Origin: Carex sylvatica
Lineage: Eukaryota; Streptophyta; Magnoliopsida; Poales; Cyperaceae
DNA length: 53,837 bases
Reading direction: 5' to 3'
Assembly: GCA_964058845.1 (NCBI GenBank)
Contig: CAXKVR010000444.1
Location: 1-53,837, forward strand
Positions 1-10,719 of the stretch are shown in pieces. The position numbers and the translations under genes are program-made. The notes beneath the pieces are model-generated. The model made no database searches. It saw only the letters and a list, made by a program, of their open reading frames with translations, and was not told where the DNA came from. How positions within the stretch are numbered: the first letter of the stretch is position 1; each line of letters begins with the position of its first letter.

Positions 1-156
1 AAGTGAGCGGCTACAATAGGAATCGCTGGGAATTAGAAATAATGGCCCGAATAGTCCATGCAGGAAAGTATGTCAGAATCGCATTGGGAGATGACGGGGC
101 ATTGAGAGGCCTGATCGCGTAGGTTTTAAGGTCCGGCGAATCATTATTGGAAGTTT

Positions 157-2565
157 TTGCATGCAGAATTCGCGGAGAGTCAGGGGCTGGAAGTTCAGGC
201 CAAAATTCGGTTGCAGAAAGTTATCAACCAAATTATGAATCACACACTCCTTTTATTCCAATGCCAGTACCAGAACCGGAACCAGAAATATACAGTAATT
301 TACCCCAATCTCCACCTTTTTATCCCACCACGAGTACAATCTCCACCTTTTATCCCACCTATATCCGTGTATGAAGGTCCTTCATCCTTAACTAGGCCTG
401 AACCAAATCCTCACCCCAGACCGCCACCAGTACAAGAAGATCCAAACGAGTCAGAATTTGAATTTATAAACGAGGTACCGGAGGAGAATCTGCAAACTGG
501 GGATGAATGGGGGGAAAGAGATTGGGACATTAATGATAAAGGAGATGAAGAAGATGAAGAAGAATACACACAGCCCACTATGAGGCAAAATAGAGAGAAT
601 ATGACGTTAAGTGGCCGTTTTGAAACTCACCCGTTTGTAAACTTCAATGACACATCTGCTTTTCGAGAAGCAGATATTTCTTACTATGGTCGTCGGATTG
701 AATACAAGAGTGAGCTCGCAAAAGACCAATACTTCATAAATAAAAAGCAACTGACAAAAAAGATCAGAGAGTACTATGTTGACAAGAACAATGAGACATA
801 TACGAAGAAAAGTGACACATCTCGGCTGAAAATTAGATGCAACACTTCGGGTTATCGTTTCAAACTGAAGGCACGAGCAACAAATCATGGAGATACATGG
901 ATGATAACGGAGCAAGACACGCCTCACACATGCACGTCTGAGTACACCAGGACTAACCATGCACAACTCACGGCATCAATCATCGCATATATCATCGAGA
1001 GCAGCATTAAGGAAGACCCCACTATGAGCATCCGGAGCGTGGCACACTGCGTGAGGGTTAGGTTTGGCAGTATAACCCCGAAGTACAACAAAATTTGGAG
1101 AGGTCGTGAGATTGCAGTAGCCCGGCAATTTGGGAGTTGAGAAAAGTCGTACAATTTTATGAAACTATTGCTTATTGGGATATGTGACAAGAATCCTGGC
1201 TCGAGGTACCAATTTCTGACCAGTCTGAGCATCGATAAAAATACAAGACTGGTCAAGCAAGGTGTTCAGAAATTCAAGGCTGTGGCATGGGCTTACGGAC
1301 CATGCATCACCGCATTTAATTACTTGAGACCGGTGATCAGTATAGATGCAGCCTTCCTTTCTGGGCGGTATGAGGACAGGTTTTTGATGGCTTGCGGCTA
1401 TGATGCCGAGAACTAATTGCTGTCTCTAGCATTTACAATTGTACATAAAGAGAATGAAGAGAATTGGGGTTTTTTCTTACAATGGCTTAGGATTAATGTG
1501 ATTCGTGTTAATAGATTCGTATGTGTTATATCAGACCAACACAAGGGTATCAAAACTGCATTGAAACCTGAATACGGATAGAACAGGAATAATTTTGTGC
1601 ACAGATATTGTATCCAGCATGTTGCTGACAACCTGGTCCAGGCGTGTGGGAATGACAAATGGTACGGAACTAGGTTTAAACAAGGAGCCAGGAAGAAGAA
1701 GCCAAGAAGGCTGAAAGAGATGTTCGAAGATTTTGCCTCGGTATGTCTGATATTGTCTAATTTATATTATTTTTTTCTTTTATATGCATTTTGTCTAATT
1801 TTGCTTTGTTCTATTGCAGTAAAATCCGAGGTGTAATGCTTTTCTGAGGAGAGTGGACAAAGTACGTACTAATGACGTCATGGAGCCGTCAAATTTTGAT
1901 AAAAAATTTCAGACCTGTGATGGAGGACACCGATTTGGTATCATGACAACAAACAGCTTCGAGTCCCTGAATGTTGTCTTCAAGGAGAGCCGAATGTTGC
2001 CCGTGGCTGCACTTGTGGAGGAGACATTCTACAAGTGCAATAGGTGATTTGTTCAGCGGCGGCAGGCAGCGACGGAGCAAAGTAATGCAGAAAAGTCTTT
2101 TTCCGAACGAGTACATGTTAAGCTTGCCAAATGGTAGGAGAAAGGTACAAAATGGATGTCATCCCATACTCGCACGGCGAAGGTAAGTACGAAGTCACGG
2201 GTCCAAATGAATATGTTCCAGTAGTCTAAACGCAGGATGGAACTATGTCCATTATTCATAGAAGGTTCAAGTATATCGTGACATTCGGGCCCGAAAGAGC
2301 AGTGAAATGTACATGTAGAGGTATCCAATTAACTGGAATTCCGTGCGCTCATGTGTTAGCAGTTTGTCGCCATAATAGCTGGTCACCCGACCAATTTGTT
2401 GCCCACTGGTATAGGGTGGACTACCTTCTGAGTACTTTGAATGCACTGTTTGTTCCTTATGGCAATCCTGAAGATTGGCATGAAGAAGCAGTGCAACCAG
2501 CTAGAAGGAGCACATCATCATGGGGATCTGGTCGGTTATTGGGATTGGTACAGCTAAATCGGTGA
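157..2565 (+). pseudogene. Mutator-like (MURA/MuDR) transposase, degenerate
   Basis: Relic of a Mutator-like DDE transposase, which would cut and paste its own element in the nucleus. In order: a Pro/Glu-rich N-terminus (to about 590); a MuDR DNA-binding domain (about 600-940) with a C...HTC zinc-binding pattern; the catalytic core, with a first Asp in SIDAAFL (about 1340), a second Asp in VISDQHKGI (about 1530) and the FESLN...LVEETF helix (about 1957-2035); and a SWIM zinc finger with CTC ... PCAH (about 2305-2370). It is dead. One frame is interrupted by TGA at 1138, TAA at 1414 and TAG at 1579, a further TGA lies at 2045 in the next exon, and the frame shifts before the SWIM segment. A likely intron runs from about 1740 to 1819 (GTATGT ... 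TTGCAG). The true start may lie further upstream, since bases 3-120 read as open, protein-like sequence. Its stop lies 108 bp past the stop of the opposite-strand PMD gene. Family call secure; exon edges approximate. Confidence 0.88.
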
Positions 2566-5329
2566 GCTGCTCGACCCTTATTTTCCCTACTGTAATTTCG
2601 TTCATGCCAGTCATCCCACTCTCGTTCTCCATCCTGTGCTCTGCGAGCTAGTGTAATCTCTTCCTCGGGCTCGGCCTGTGCGCTCATCGTGAGTGCTCTA
2701 CTCCATGGATCCTCGGGCTCAGCCGCGTGAGTAGCTGGCAGTGGCGGGGGGGTATGGAACAAGGAATCTACAAGCTGGGACGCATAGTTAGGCTGAGTCC
2801 CGCTACTAGAGGCCTCCCAATCGTGAGCCCTCGCTGGATACAGCTGACGCGGAAAGGCGGCTGTAGGCGAAGGTTGATCAAAAAAATCTACGCTGATATG
2901 GAAATCAGGGTCGATCTCCGGAGACTCATGCATAGGCTGGATCTCCGGAGACTCATGCTGCTCATGCAGCTCAGCCGGTGGCGGCATGAAGGCAGGACCC
3001 TGCAAGGATACCAATAAATTTTAACTAACTTAATTTACTGAAGGAAGAAATTTTAACTAACTTGACATAAAATAAAAAATGACATACCTGGGGAAGAACT
3101 GGACGTCCATGCTCATCCCAGAAGCCGTGCCAACCAGACATTCCTAGTACCCAACGGTGGTAGTCCCAATCTGGCTGAGGGCTCCGGTGGCATCTCAGAA
3201 GCCAAAACATGTGGCGCATCGGGCTCGTCCCTTTGTACTATGCGCCAATCAATTTCCTCTCCGACGTCTCGTAGCATGGTGACTAGTTTTGCCTCGTGGC
3301 CGTGGCTCTCAATGCAGGGGGCAACCAACTGCAACATCATATGCCCAAAAGCTCTGAAGCTACGTCGTCTAAGACAAACGATTGAATGCGCACCACCTTT
3401 AATTGCTACTAGCAGCTAAAAAAACAAAGTTAGATAAAAAAAAGGATAGAAAAAATGTTAAAAGTAATAGAAAATGTGTTGATTTAGGTGCATTACTTAC
3501 ATCGCGAGCACCTTTTCGGCCAGTGGGGGTATAACCATCTTCTGTGAAGATCTTTGGGCGAAGAAATTCACCGTATTCTCCCTCTAGATATACCGATGTC
3601 ATGCCGACCCGCAGGAACCAAGCCTGATATCTCAAGTGGGGAGGTCCCTGGAACTGCATACCATCCTCTGGCGGCATCTGCCACAAGTGGCCACTCATAT
3701 TCGCTGCATTTTCATAGTGTGTTTGATGATGCATAGTCCAATTTCGGCTGGGGTGATTACCATGGGTCGTCCTGTAATTAACATGTTAATTGCAATTTAA
3801 AGATAAGAACTAATGTTATGTACAAAATGCTAAAAATAACATAACTCACCCGTGTAGACTCTTGATCACAAATCTCGGGATGTCTGGATCTGCGGGGATG
3901 AGTTGAGAATATCCAAACTGACGGAGCACCCAGTCTTGATAGTGGTGCTTCACTATCCAGAAGCACACCAGCGGACCCCGGTAGAACCACATCTACTCAT
4001 CATCCGCTACAATATGTGGCAGTCTCCCCTGATTGTATAGCTCTTCGTACGGAGTCCATATCACCTGAGTGTCACCCAGACTTTGAATCTGGCCTCGAAC
4101 CAACCCGATACCTATTGGCTTTCCATGAGGCTGATTGATGTACTCGTGATGTCCGTACCATTTCTTGCCAAATTTTGGGCAGTTTGCACCATCAGGTTCT
4201 CCCCAAGCAGGTGATTCATTCGGCTCTGGTACCCCCACAGGTAGCCGTGACCATGCCCAATGCTGTAGTAGAAGTACTGGCCCATACATATTCTTACTTT
4301 TCGACTGTAATTTGAAGAATATTAGCCGTCAGGGACAAGTTAGATAATTAAAATAAGATTGCAGGTGCATGACAATAGCATACTGACCTTGCAACTCTTG
4401 CACAAATTGAAGTAAAGATGTGCCAGGACAGCCCCACCCCAGTTGTACTTTCTTGACGCTCGAAGGTCTCGCAGCAGCTCTAGATAGCACATCGGAATGG
4501 TACCACCATTTGAATCAGCAAACATGACAGAACCAAATAAGTTCATCACAAAGCCTCGTGTGTATCTGTAATGTCGAAATTACAAGGCAACTCATTTTTC
4601 GGCATAAAATAGAGTACAAAATAAATATATCTAGAGTAGTTTGTATGAGTACCTCTCAATCTCGAGCGACATGGAACGCCAATGCAGACCTGCCTGAAAC
4701 AGATTTCGCAGCTTCGTCCTCTTCAGAGCGTACCTGGACCTCCCACCATTATCGCGTATATCTGACCCCGCTCCCAACAGCTCTGCGAGTTTGCCATTAA
4801 TCGTGTTCTCATCGACTTCAGTGGGGATAGATATATCACCAACGGGCTCGCCCTGGATGGGCAAACCCCATAGAGCACTCACGTCTTGGAGAGTTACTGT
4901 CATCTCTCCAAACGGTAAGTGGAACGTGTGCGTCTCGGGACGCCATCGCTCCACTAGTCCTGCAATAAGGGACACATTAATGGTCTTAGTCTCTGTCTCC
5001 ATAATATCGACCAAATAGTGCAACCCCAAATTTTGTAGATATGAGTCCATCAGCGAGTGGTACTGCATACCATAATACCGACTCCTGGCATCTAAAATGT
5101 CCTCACTCTGCATTCAAAAAAGTAAACAACATAAGAAACTGAAAATACAAGAACTCGACAAAATTTAAACTTAAAAAAAATAATCAAGTACCTCTCAGGA
5201 TGCCATACAGACTCGGTGCTCCGTATGATTCATCCATAACAATGGACTGGAATATTCCGGGCTGTTAACGAGAATTGGCTCATCAATAGGGTCGGCTGGT
5301 GGTGGTCTCCTAGGCCGTCCCCTAGCCAT
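2457..5329 (-). pseudogene. Plant mobile domain (PMD / MAIN-MAIL-like) protein gene, degenerate
   Basis: Seven exons can be read with GT-AG borders: 5329-5192, 5107-4653, 4565-4388, 4304-3850, 3771-3501, 3415-3088 and 2999-2457. Exon 2 carries the diagnostic PMD block (WRPETHTFHLPFGEM, then DVSALWGLPI). Exon 3 continues with the usual GFVMNLFG...LFADSNGG-type segment, and exon 4 with a Trp-rich stretch ending in VLRQFGYSQLIP. The last exon is a Pro/Glu/Ser-rich tail. PMD proteins occur as host genes (MAIN and MAIL1 in Arabidopsis, which act in silencing and meristem maintenance) and inside transposons, including MuDR and Gypsy types. Here the gene lies tail to tail with a MURA relic, so I read it as transposon-borne. 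Damage: an in-frame TGA six bases before the first donor, a TAG at 3995-3993 in exon 4, and an apparent frame change inside exon 6. Introns otherwise keep phase, so it was once a working spliced gene. Confidence 0.85.
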
Positions 5330-5518
5330 CCTATGTTTAAAAAAAAAATTAGACATGCTACAATTAGCTAAAATATGCTAAATTAGGCTAATATGAAAAA
5401 AATATACTCAAACATGCTAAAATACGCTAAGTATATAGAGCCAAAATTTTTATAAACACCCAAAATAATTAACAAATTACGGAATCTATCCCCTTTTTGG
5501 TGAAAATTCAAAAACTAA

Positions 5519-5547
5519 CCAATCCGGTTAACTAATAACCGGATTGG
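5519..5547. repeat. Perfect 12-bp hairpin
   Basis: CCAATCCGGTTA at 5519-5530 is followed by its exact reverse complement at 5536-5547, with a 5-nt loop. It sits about 190 bp upstream of the PMD start codon, where the end or promoter of the MULE would be expected. No function can be assigned. It could be a relic of a terminal inverted repeat or a regulatory hairpin. Confidence 0.6.
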
Positions 5548-5699
5548 GCCCTTCTTTCCAGTGGCCCAATTCTCGAATTAGTGAAAAATATTAATTCGGT
5601 TTATTTGTTGCAATCTTTCTAATAAATCAAGTTATATTGTATTCTCAAGCTCATCAAGATGTTTGGTGAGCTTAAATTCAAAATTTATTAGATTATCTT

Positions 5700-5890
5700 T
5701 AAATAATAAATCTAAATCGTTAAAATCGATTTACTTTACGAGTGATAAATTTACATGTAAATTTTTTAAAATTTCAATTTAATTTGGTATAAAGTCAAGT
5801 GATCAAAAAGTATTTAAAAAATGGATACACTAAAATTAATTTATAAACCTTCTAATTTTAACCGCTTGACTTTAGCCGCTTTGTAAATTT
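5700..5890. mobile_element. Degenerate foldback MITE core
   Basis: The stretch from about 5715 (AAATCGATTTACTTTACG) to about 5880 closely matches the interior of the MITE at 17786-18174, including the paired inward-facing motifs ATTT(A/C)ATAPy...GATCAAAAA and CCGCTTGACTTTA. The ends are not recognisable. The surrounding 5350-6420 stretch is otherwise AT-rich and shows no gene. Confidence 0.45.
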
Positions 5891-6149
5891 TATTTTTCAT
5901 TTTTTAGAATATTTTTATTATTTTAGATAGAGAAAATCGCTTAATCTAAAAATTATGGACTACCGGAAGAACTGATTTTCTACCTATTTAAAATTTAAAA
6001 AATTGTAAAAGAATCCTTAAAAAAATTGTTCTCGAAATATATTTCTTATGATTTTCATATTAAAATCATGTTTAATTTTCAGATCAACTATTTGAACTTA
6101 AAAAATAAAATACATAAATTCATAAAAATAATGTTTAATTTTTAGATTT

Positions 6150-6445
6150 GCATAGCGGTCCCTCTACTTAATTAATTTACACAATTCAAGTTTATTCACA
6201 ATACGCCCCTCCATATTATCTAATTTTACCAATAACCCCTCTATTTAAATTTACCAATAACCCCTCCATATTATCTAATTCGATCGAGTCAGAAAAATCA
6301 ACAACCCGCACTCGATAATTAATCAATTCAAGTTCTCTGATTTCTCAAAATAAATCGACCGACATAAGTCACATAAGATATCATCAATTCGATCGAGTCG
6401 GGAAAATCAACAACCCGACTTGATAACTAATCAATTCGATCAAAT
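6150..6445. repeat. Short direct duplications in AT-rich DNA
   Basis: Two neighbouring duplications can be read. A unit beginning CCAATAACCCCTCCATA recurs at about 6213 (diverged) and 6248. A unit AATTCGATCGAGTC...AAAATCAACAACCCG recurs at about 6278 and 6385. No coding potential accompanies them. A purine-rich GAGA stretch follows at 6470-6740. Confidence 0.6.
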
Positions 6446-6769
6446 ACAAAAAATTCGAGAGAGGAGTTTGCATTTACCCGAGAGAGAGGAAAATCACAAG
6501 GCAGTGAGCAAGAGACGAGACGAGAGAGACGGATTTTTCGGTGGGGGTTGCGGGTCAGTGAGCAAGAGAGAGGCGGGTGGGGGCTGCGGGTCAGTGAGCA
6601 AAAGAGATGGGGTTCGAATTTTGGAATGGAGAGGAAGGAAGCGGAGCAAAGAGGAGGAGAGGTGGATTTTCGCGGACAGAGGAGGAGGCGCACGGGTGGG
6701 GAAGAAAGGAAGAAGAAAGGAGGGTGCTTCAAGATCCATGTTCTGCGTTGATGGAAATTAAACCTCGGC

Positions 6770-6868
6770 CCGTGAAATTTATCCACGGGGGGGGAATAAC
6801 AAATTTCGGACCGCGAAATTTATCCACGGGGCGACTAAATAAATTCAGACCGTGAAATTTATCCACGG
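6770..6868. repeat. Three copies of a 19-bp palindromic motif
   Basis: CCGTGAAATTTATCCACGG (second copy CCGCG at its left) occurs at 6770-6788, 6811-6829 and 6850-6868, so the copies start 41 and 39 bp apart. Each copy has 5-bp inverted arms (CCGTG / CACGG) around an AT centre. The regular half-turn-like spacing and conserved arms look like a protein-binding array or a subterminal transposon repeat. No gene abuts it. The 6870-7580 stretch beyond holds nothing I recognise. Confidence 0.65.
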
Positions 6869-7727
6869 GCGAGGTATTTTTAAAAATACCTCCAAACAGT
6901 GGTTATTTTTAATAATTTGTTTTGTCTTTTGGGTATTTTTAAAAATGTCGGCCCCCGCTACCGTAAAAAAGAATCTATTAGAATTAATGGATCTGGAACG
7001 TTCTTTTATTCTAGCACGAATCTTAAAGGGATCCCTACATCTTCAATAGGCACTAGATTAAGTTCGACTGAGACTAATCTTAACCGTAAAGTTATGGGTT
7101 CTACTTTAATAATAAATTTTGTACAAATATTGGTGATTTCATACACAGTTGTGGTTTAAGTGGCCGTGTGTGTATAGTTGAGTTTATTTCGCGCGAGTGT
7201 CTCTTTCCATTACATATTGTTATTTGAAACTTTTTAACATCCGTATATGATATGTCGTGTATGATTAATACTTTTGTAGTAGTGATTTTAGTGAATTTGA
7301 CTTAATAATTGCTTTATTAATTATCCCTCATAGTTATAATTGATGAATATAATTTCTATTTATCGGCATCAATAATTTAGAGCTGTTGCATATCATATTA
7401 AAATAAACAAATCCATTAATTTAGAGCCATTGTCATGAATCTTCAACATAAATCAAATCTAATAATATGTTTCTTAGTTATAATTGATGAATATAATTTC
7501 TATTTATTATCTTTGATGAATATAATTTCTATTTATTATCTTGCTACTCTTCCTTTTTTAACCGTTTTTTTTTAATTACCACCTTAAAAATTGAAAATTC
7601 TAACATTATCACTGTTTTTCTAAAGTTCAAAAGTTACCATCCACACAACCTGATTTTTGCATCATTTTTGACACATACAAAATGTGGTACACAAACCTGA
7701 TCTGCGTACCAAAAATGATATATTTAC

Positions 7728-8424
7728 AAAAGCCCAGAATTTTTATTAATAAGAAATTAATTAAATAAATATTCATAATGGAGAACGAAATTGAGTTTTT
7801 TCGAGATATAGAAAAAGTGTGATAGTTTATAACGTACTATGGACGTTATAAACTATCACAGTCAGATTAGCCACAAATTAATTACCCTTCCTTTTAAACT
7901 GAACTGCGAAAAAAAAAAAATCAGGCTGTGATACTCTATTACGGGTAAAAATTGCATTAGTTGATGGGCTGTTATAGACTACTCCATCTAAGTAGAAATT
8001 CAATCTCCCTGACTATAGAATATTAATTTTTAACCTTTGAAAACAACAGGGGTCGGTGCAGTGACGCCTCAGCTTTCAATTAGTTAAGGAGCTCTTTTCT
8101 GTTACTACATAAAAGAGACGATCGAGAGAAAAGGACAAGAGAAGAACACAAATCAAAGAACACGATGCGAAATTATGTGAAGGGTTGGTGCAGTGACTCC
8201 TCTGGCCGTGATAATCTATCACGGTCTCTCTTTTTTTATTTTTTTCTTTTTTTCTCTGCGTAGTTAAGTTAGAAGGATAATTAATTTGTGGCTAATAATC
8301 TAATCATGATAGTCTATAATATTCTGTTATGCACTATCACTTTTTTTTTATATTTCGAATTAATTTCGTTCTCTATTATGAATATTTATTTAATTAATTT
8401 TATATTAATAAAAATTTCAGTTGT
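7728..8424. mobile_element. Foldback element with ~190-bp inverted arms
   Basis: The left arm (about 7728-7925) and right arm (about 8230-8424) are reverse complements with scattered mismatches. The landmarks TTAATTAAATAAATATTCATAA, GAGAACGAAATT and AGCCACAAATTAATTA-type strings all appear inverted on the other side. The middle contains the direct repeat GGTCGGTGCAGTGACGCCTC (about 8050) and GGTTGGTGCAGTGACTCCTC (about 8182), plus CCGTGATAATCTATCACGG. There is no ORF, so this is a non-autonomous element. I could not define a target-site duplication or assign a superfamily. Confidence 0.65.
7818..7860. repeat. Perfect 18-bp stem, 7-nt loop
   Basis: TGTGATAGTTTATAACGT (7818-7835) pairs exactly with 7843-7860. 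It lies within the left arm of the foldback element; the matching place in the right arm (about 8310-8340) has decayed. Confidence 0.7.
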
Positions 8425-8856
8425 AAAGCAACTGATTTGAAAAAAAGTCAAAATGGTGTGTAATAATTAAAGATTTAAAGCAACTGATGGTATAATGTCA
8501 GATTCTCTGCGGCGGCCTACACCATGGTATATTTGTAAGAAGAGCAGGGAGTCATTTGAAAAAAAAAAAAAATTTCAGAAATAGTTTGTCCGCAACATCA
8601 ACAAAGAAAAAATGATACTCTCTTAACATTAATAAACAAATATATATAGTCTCATCTTGTTATATGTTTTATCGTCTAAAAATTAATATTTTTAAGTTAA
8701 ATAATTCAATATTGAAAATTTCAATTTACTCTTATAATAATATAGTCATCTCTTAAAAAAATCTTATTGGATGAACGTTCTTAACAACTCATGGTAGCAT
8801 CTTGTTAAGAAAAAGTTTTGTACAGAAAAAAAATTTATATATATATCACCATATAT

Positions 8857-8935
8857 AAAAATTGAAAATTCTGACATTACCACCTTTTTTTTCTAAATTC
8901 AAAAGTTATCACCTACGCGTTCACAGACCCATTAT
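8857..8935 (+). repeat. Direct repeat of sequence at 7585-7665
   Basis: AAAAATTGAAAATTCTGACATTACC followed by a T-run and TTCAAAAGTTA(T/C)CA matches 7585-7665 in the same orientation, so the 7728-8424 foldback element lies between two related copies. A second direct repeat, TTTCAATTTACTCTTATAAT...TAGTCATCTCTTAAAAAA, occurs at about 8711-8765 and 9052-9105. No gene is seen anywhere between 7100 and 9260. Confidence 0.55.
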
Positions 8936-9260
8936 GTTCACCAAATTGTAGTAAGATTTGAATTAAATTTGACAATAACAAGATGTGTTAAATTTGAGAG
9001 GAGAAATTAATTTGTACTCAAGCAAGCACAAACCAGTGACAGAAATTTCAAAAATTTCAATTTACTCTTATAATAAATTAGTCATCTCTTAAAAAATCTT
9101 GAATTGTTTCCTTTACATTCATTTGAATGATATCATGTTTTATGAAAACAATTTCGAAAAGTATTTTGTTTGACCTTTCAATTTATATATATTCCAGCAA
9201 ACCGAACTTCTTCATTTTTTTTTAATAATTTTATTTAATTTAAGTTTCATTTAATCATTG

Positions 9261-10231
9261 AGGTCCTACCGATTTTTTTATTAATATCCAAAAAAAAAAT
9301 TGAAATTTAAAAATAACCAGTTTGGCACTGGATTTCGAAAACTATCCAAATCGCAAATTTTTTTTGCGGTTTCAAGGCCTAAAAAAACAATTTTTTTAAA
9401 TTATTTAATGATTATTATTAAAATAATTTTCAAAATAGATATAACTTTTTATAAATTAAATGCACTAGAAGGATGACAATAATTTCTGTATTACCTAGAT
9501 GTGACTTTTAAACTAGAATCAATAACTGAGAATCTAACTATTTTTTTTTTTCCAATAATACATAAAGAAATATATTAATTTTCTTACAACCGCAAAAAAT
9601 CCCGCATAAAAAATGTTGATCCGGATTATTTGTAACAGTCTTTCTAATAAAGCAAATTATATAGTATTTCATCTATTTTCAAAAAAAAAATTAAATATTT
9701 TAATATTTTAATATAAAAAATAAATAAATTATCAATATTTCTATTTAAATAAAAAAAGCTGAAAAAAATGAAAAACCGCAATAAATATTTGCGGTTTATT
9801 TTTATTTTTTAAAACACTGTTTTTGAATTGTAAAACCGCAAAAAAAATTTGCGATTTTTATTTTTTTTGTTTTTTTTAACGTGACTTTGGAATTATAAAA
9901 CCGCAATTTTTGTTTTGCGGTTTTAGGTCTTGAAACCGCAAAAGAAAATTGCAGTTGGGTAGTTTTCGAAATCCAGTGCTAAACTGGTTATTTTTTAAAA
10001 TTTCAAAAAAAATTTGGATATTAAAAAAAATTTGCGGTTTTTGCTTCTTCTTTTTTCTTCTTTTTTAACGTGACTTTGGAATTATAAAACCGCAATTTTT
10101 TTTTACAGTTTTAGGTCTTGAAACCGCAAAAGAAAATTGCAGTTTGAGTAATTTTCGAAATCCAGTGCTAAACTGGTTATTTTTTAAAATTTCAATTTTT
10201 TTTTTTGAATATTAATAAAAATTTCGGCCCT
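9261..10231. mobile_element. Non-autonomous TIR element with duplicated right arm
   Basis: The left arm (about 9261-9385) contains ACCAGTTTGGCACTGGATTTCG. The right arm (about 10105-10231) contains its reverse complement, CGAAATCCAGTGCTAAACTGGT, and the outer ends match as AGG(T/G)CC...CCGA with ATTAATATTC. A second, tandem copy of the right arm lies at about 9920-10040. The unit ACGTGACTTTGGAATTATAAAACCGCAA is repeated at about 9880 and 10067. The motif CCGCAA/TTGCGG recurs throughout. There is no ORF. A target duplication of ATTG is possible but too short to rely on. Confidence 0.6.
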
Positions 10232-10451
10232 ATTGAGATATGATAAAAAAAGATTCCTGATATCTTTATATATATGCTATGCTATCTGACTAGGACTTTG
10301 GTTGCCTCTCCATACAATTTTAAGTGCGCTTGGTAGTTCATGCTTTCACCACTATCTACCTCGCTTTAAATGGAGCTCTTCATCCCCAACTTTAGAAATT
10401 GCAAAAATCTCACAATAAAATTTCACATCACATTGGAAATTAACCATCTGA

Positions 10452-10637
10452 AACATCTGATGTACGTTCGAATCCATCTGGAATTCGCCATACGGGTTAT
10501 CCGAGTTGTGTGATCATCGCCATCCTCGTCGGTTTGGCGCACTTTTCCAAAGCATATGTCGATGAAAAGAGACATAATTTGGATATGTGGAACACGGAGA
10601 ACGAATTCCAGATGGATTCGAATGTACATCAGATGTT
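10452..10637. repeat. Long hairpin: 36-bp arms, 114-nt loop
   Basis: Bases 10452-10487 are the reverse complement of 10602-10637 with a single mismatch (the central G of GTACG against A). The arms are mixed-sequence rather than AT-rich and hold GAATCCATCTGGAATTCG. The structure resembles a foldback transcript or young MIRNA-like locus, but transcription cannot be judged. A 95-codon open frame on the minus strand across it (10710-10423) resembles no family I know and is partly a product of the inverted repeat. Confidence 0.55.
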
Positions 10638-10719
10638 GCTTTAAGCGGGCAAATCGGATGTAAGCTATGGCGCCTAGCTTGAGGAACCCGAACAAGCCGG
10701 CATGCCTCAATCGCTGTTA

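Noticed and set aside
607..1256. Minus-strand frames opposite the transposase
   Set aside because: Shadows of the MURA coding sequence; no motif of their own.
6420..6790. Open frames on both strands (up to 119 codons)
   Set aside because: Purine-rich low-complexity DNA gives open frames on both strands; composition is Arg/Glu/Gly or Ser/Pro/Leu biased, with no domain.
10423..10710. 95-codon minus-strand frame
   Set aside because: Spans an inverted repeat and shows no family motif; better explained by the hairpin.
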